Shown here: positions 24,123 to 25,419 of the stretch, in pieces | How the letters are laid out: each line of letters starts with the position of its first letter | Position numbering within the stretch: the first letter of the stretch is position 1 | Assembly: GCA_002424625.1 (NCBI GenBank) | Contig: DIKR01000009.1 | Coordinates: 1-25,419 of the forward strand | Length of the DNA stretch: 25,419 nucleotides | DNA from: Desulfuromonadaceae bacterium UBA5613 | Lineage (GTDB): Bacteria; Desulfobacterota; Desulfuromonadia; Desulfuromonadales; UBA2197 | Reading direction: 5' to 3' | Notes under the pieces: model-generated | The model's database searches: none | Seen by the model: only the letters and a program-made list of their open reading frames with translations | What the model was told of the DNA's origin: nothing | Program-made: the position numbers and the translations under genes

Positions 24123-24716
24123 ATGTCTTGGAAAATCCAGCTTTTGACTTTTAATATTTTGCTTCTCCTGGTGACGGGGGCCGCGGCTGACATTTATCGG
24201 TATGTCGATGCTGATGGCATTGTGCACTTTACCAATGACCCCCCGACCAAAAAATTTAAACTTTATCGCCGTGAAACTATTGCAATAAAACCCAAGAGTG
24301 GCGGTCCGGCTATACATTCTTCTCTCGGGCAGATTATACGCCATTACAGCGAAAAATATAGTCTCGAAGAAGGGTTGGTTCACGCCGTCATCAAGGCTGA
24401 GAGCAATTATAACGCCACCGCGGTCTCAAAAAAAGGGGCATTGGGGATGATGCAGTTGATGCCGGGGACGGCGCGTCTGCTTAAAGTTGACAATCCCCTT
24501 GATCCTGCCGAGAATATTGGCGGCGGCAGTCGTTACTTACGGCAGATGCTCGATGAATTTAACGGCAATCTCGACTTTGCCATCGCCGCTTACAACGCCG
24601 GACCCAACGCGGTCAAGCGTCATGGCGGAATCCCTCCGTATGAAGAGACCCGTACTTACGTCAAGAGAGTAAAGCAATATCTCAGCACTTACCGGCAAGG
24701 CGGCACCAACCTATGA
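24123..24716 (+). CDS. Lytic transglycosylase (SLT family) with N-terminal DUF4124
   Basis: 197 residues. A signal peptide occupies about 1-22 (hydrophobic stretch ending GAAA). Residues ~22-50 are a DUF4124 domain (IYRYVDADGIVHFTNDPP). The SLT domain (about 66-192) has catalytic Glu93 in VIKAESNYN, then SKKGALGMMQLMPGTA and AIAAYNAGPNAV, all family signatures. The enzyme cuts the MurNAc-GlcNAc bond in the periplasm to give 1,6-anhydroMurNAc ends. TGAGGA lies just upstream of the ATG. Its stop overlaps the pgsA start (ATGA), so both are cotranscribed. All catalytic motifs are intact. Confidence 0.94.
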   Translation: MSWKIQLLTFNILLLLVTGAAADIYRYVDADGIVHFTNDPPTKKFKLYRRETIAIKPKSGGPAIHSSLGQIIRHYSEKYSLEEGLVHAVIKAESNYNATAVSKKGALGMMQLMPGTARLLKVDNPLDPAENIGGGSRYLRQMLDEFNGNLDFAIAAYNAGPNAVKRHGGIPPYEETRTYVKRVKQYLSTYRQGGTNL

Positions 24717-25300
24717 ATCTACGGACCGGGCGGCTTAATCTCCCCAATCTCCTCACCTTGGCGAGAATTGCTGCGATCCCAGTTGTCGTCCTCCTGCTGA
24801 TGTCTGACACCCGTACGGCCGGTTTCTGGGCTGCTGCTATTTTTGGTGCTGCCGCCATCACCGATTGGCTTGATGGCTGGTTGGCGCGGCGCTGGCAAAT
24901 CGTCACGGTGCTGGGGAAATTTCTTGATCCCCTGGCCGATAAACTCATCGTCATGGCCGCCCTGATCATGCTCATCCCCCTCGGTCGCGTCCCGGCTTGG
25001 GCGGTCTTCCTTATTCTTGCCCGCGAGGTGACGATCACCGGCCTGCGTTCCATCGCTTCCTCCGAGGGGATTGTCATTGCTGCCAGCGATCTCGGAAAAT
25101 ACAAAACCATCATCCAAATGGTTTCGATCGCTGCCCTTTTACTGCATTATGATTACTACTGGCTCTTCGGGGTCCGCTCGGAACTGTTTCATGTCACCAT
25201 GCACAATCCCGGGATTTTATTTTTCTACGCGGCCTTTGTCATGACGATGTGGTCGGGCATTGATTATCTCATCAAATTTTTCAAAGTCATTGCCGGCTAA
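24713..25300 (+). CDS. pgsA: CDP-diacylglycerol-glycerol-3-phosphate 3-phosphatidyltransferase
   Basis: 195 residues with the complete CDP-alcohol phosphotransferase motif: Asp54-Gly55, Ala58-Arg59, Gly68, Asp72 and Asp76 (DGWLARR...GKFLDPLADK). Several membrane helices flank it. NLPNLLTLARI at the N-terminus is typical of PgsA. The enzyme makes phosphatidylglycerol phosphate from CDP-diacylglycerol and sn-glycerol-3-phosphate at the inner membrane. It is translationally coupled to the lytic transglycosylase gene by a 4-base overlap. I see no convincing rho-independent hairpin between its stop and the tRNA promoter. PssA is excluded as less likely from length and motif context. Confidence 0.93.
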   Translation: MNLRTGRLNLPNLLTLARIAAIPVVVLLLMSDTRTAGFWAAAIFGAAAITDWLDGWLARRWQIVTVLGKFLDPLADKLIVMAALIMLIPLGRVPAWAVFLILAREVTITGLRSIASSEGIVIAASDLGKYKTIIQMVSIAALLLHYDYYWLFGVRSELFHVTMHNPGILFFYAAFVMTMWSGIDYLIKFFKVIAG

Positions 25301-25329
25301 AAAAACCTTGGGGGAGGGTGAAATTTCTG

Positions 25330-25359
25330 TTGACTCAGTGAACCCTCCTTTGCTATAAA
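25330..25359 (+). promoter_or_regulatory. Promoter of the glycine tRNA
   Basis: TTGACT (25330-25335) and TATAAA (25354-25359) are 18 bp apart, 38 bp before the tRNA. Both hexamers are near consensus, as expected for a stable RNA gene, so the tRNA probably does not depend on pgsA read-through. Confidence 0.6.
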
Positions 25360-25397
25360 TTGCCCCGTTCGCAGGGACAGTATTAAAGTTAAGATTT

Positions 25398-25419
25398 GCG
25401 GGAATAACTCAGTGGTAGA
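25398..25419 (+). tRNA. tRNA-Gly, 5' end only (cut by window edge)
   Basis: The last 22 bases, GCGGGAATAACTCAGTGGTAGA, match the acceptor 5' strand and D-arm (CTCAGTGGTAGA) of bacterial glycine tRNA, in particular the GCC-anticodon type. The anticodon and the 3' half lie outside the window, so the isoacceptor is inferred from the 5' sequence only. Confidence 0.8.

Overview
The window is one continuous stretch of bacterial chromosome with dense, well-coded genes and moderately high GC. The gene set (a TreS-maltokinase fusion, a CoA-disulfide-reductase-type flavoenzyme, HtpX, a CBS/DUF294 protein, a complete seven-gene Mrp antiporter operon, a chorismate mutase beside a separate DAHP-synthase regulatory domain) and the short GC-rich palindromic intergenic repeats suggest a Gram-negative bacterium of the Desulfuromonadales/Geobacter type. 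That placement is inference from gene content; no rRNA or other marker is present. I see no phage, insertion sequence, CRISPR array or integration site.

Layout. (1) 1-2194: 3' part of a trehalose synthase-maltokinase fusion. (2) 2324-3682: a pyridine nucleotide-disulfide oxidoreductase. (3) 3775-6102: htpX and a CBS/nucleotidyltransferase-like gene, 12 bp apart. (4) 6206-14287: a polycistron with its own likely promoter, encoding a DUF389 membrane protein with an unusual C-terminal extension, MrpA to MrpG, and a voltage-gated-type potassium channel; most junctions overlap or lie within 6 bp. (5) 14402-16438, opposite strand: trkH and trkA for potassium uptake, convergent with the channel gene across a bidirectional hairpin terminator. 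(6) 16658-17668: a 75-codon gene, a shared hairpin, a possible tiny opposite-strand gene and the tRNA methyltransferase gene tsaA/trmO. (7) 17742-23897, opposite strand: in transcription order nadB, chorismate mutase, stand-alone DAHP-synthase N-terminal domain, a pair of palindromic repeats, thrC, an NlpC/P60 lipoprotein and a PQQ-type sugar dehydrogenase. (8) 24123-25419: a lytic transglycosylase, pgsA, and the first 22 bases of a glycine tRNA.

How it fits together. Regions 4 and 5 form a monovalent-cation island: Na+/H+ exchange by Mrp, a K+ channel, and Trk/Ktr K+ uptake with an NAD-sensing RCK subunit, together with a DUF389 protein whose substrate is unknown. HtpX just upstream is a membrane quality-control protease, so a membrane or salt/alkali stress theme is plausible. 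Region 7 combines NAD, aromatic and threonine biosynthesis with an envelope hydrolase.

The most unusual items are the OmpA-like tail on the DUF389 protein and its coupling to mrp, the separate DAHP-synthase regulatory domain next to chorismate mutase, the dyad around the promoter of the DUF389-mrp operon, and the small opposite-strand reading frame sharing a terminator with its neighbour. Nothing here is clearly a wholly new system; most genes belong to well-known families.
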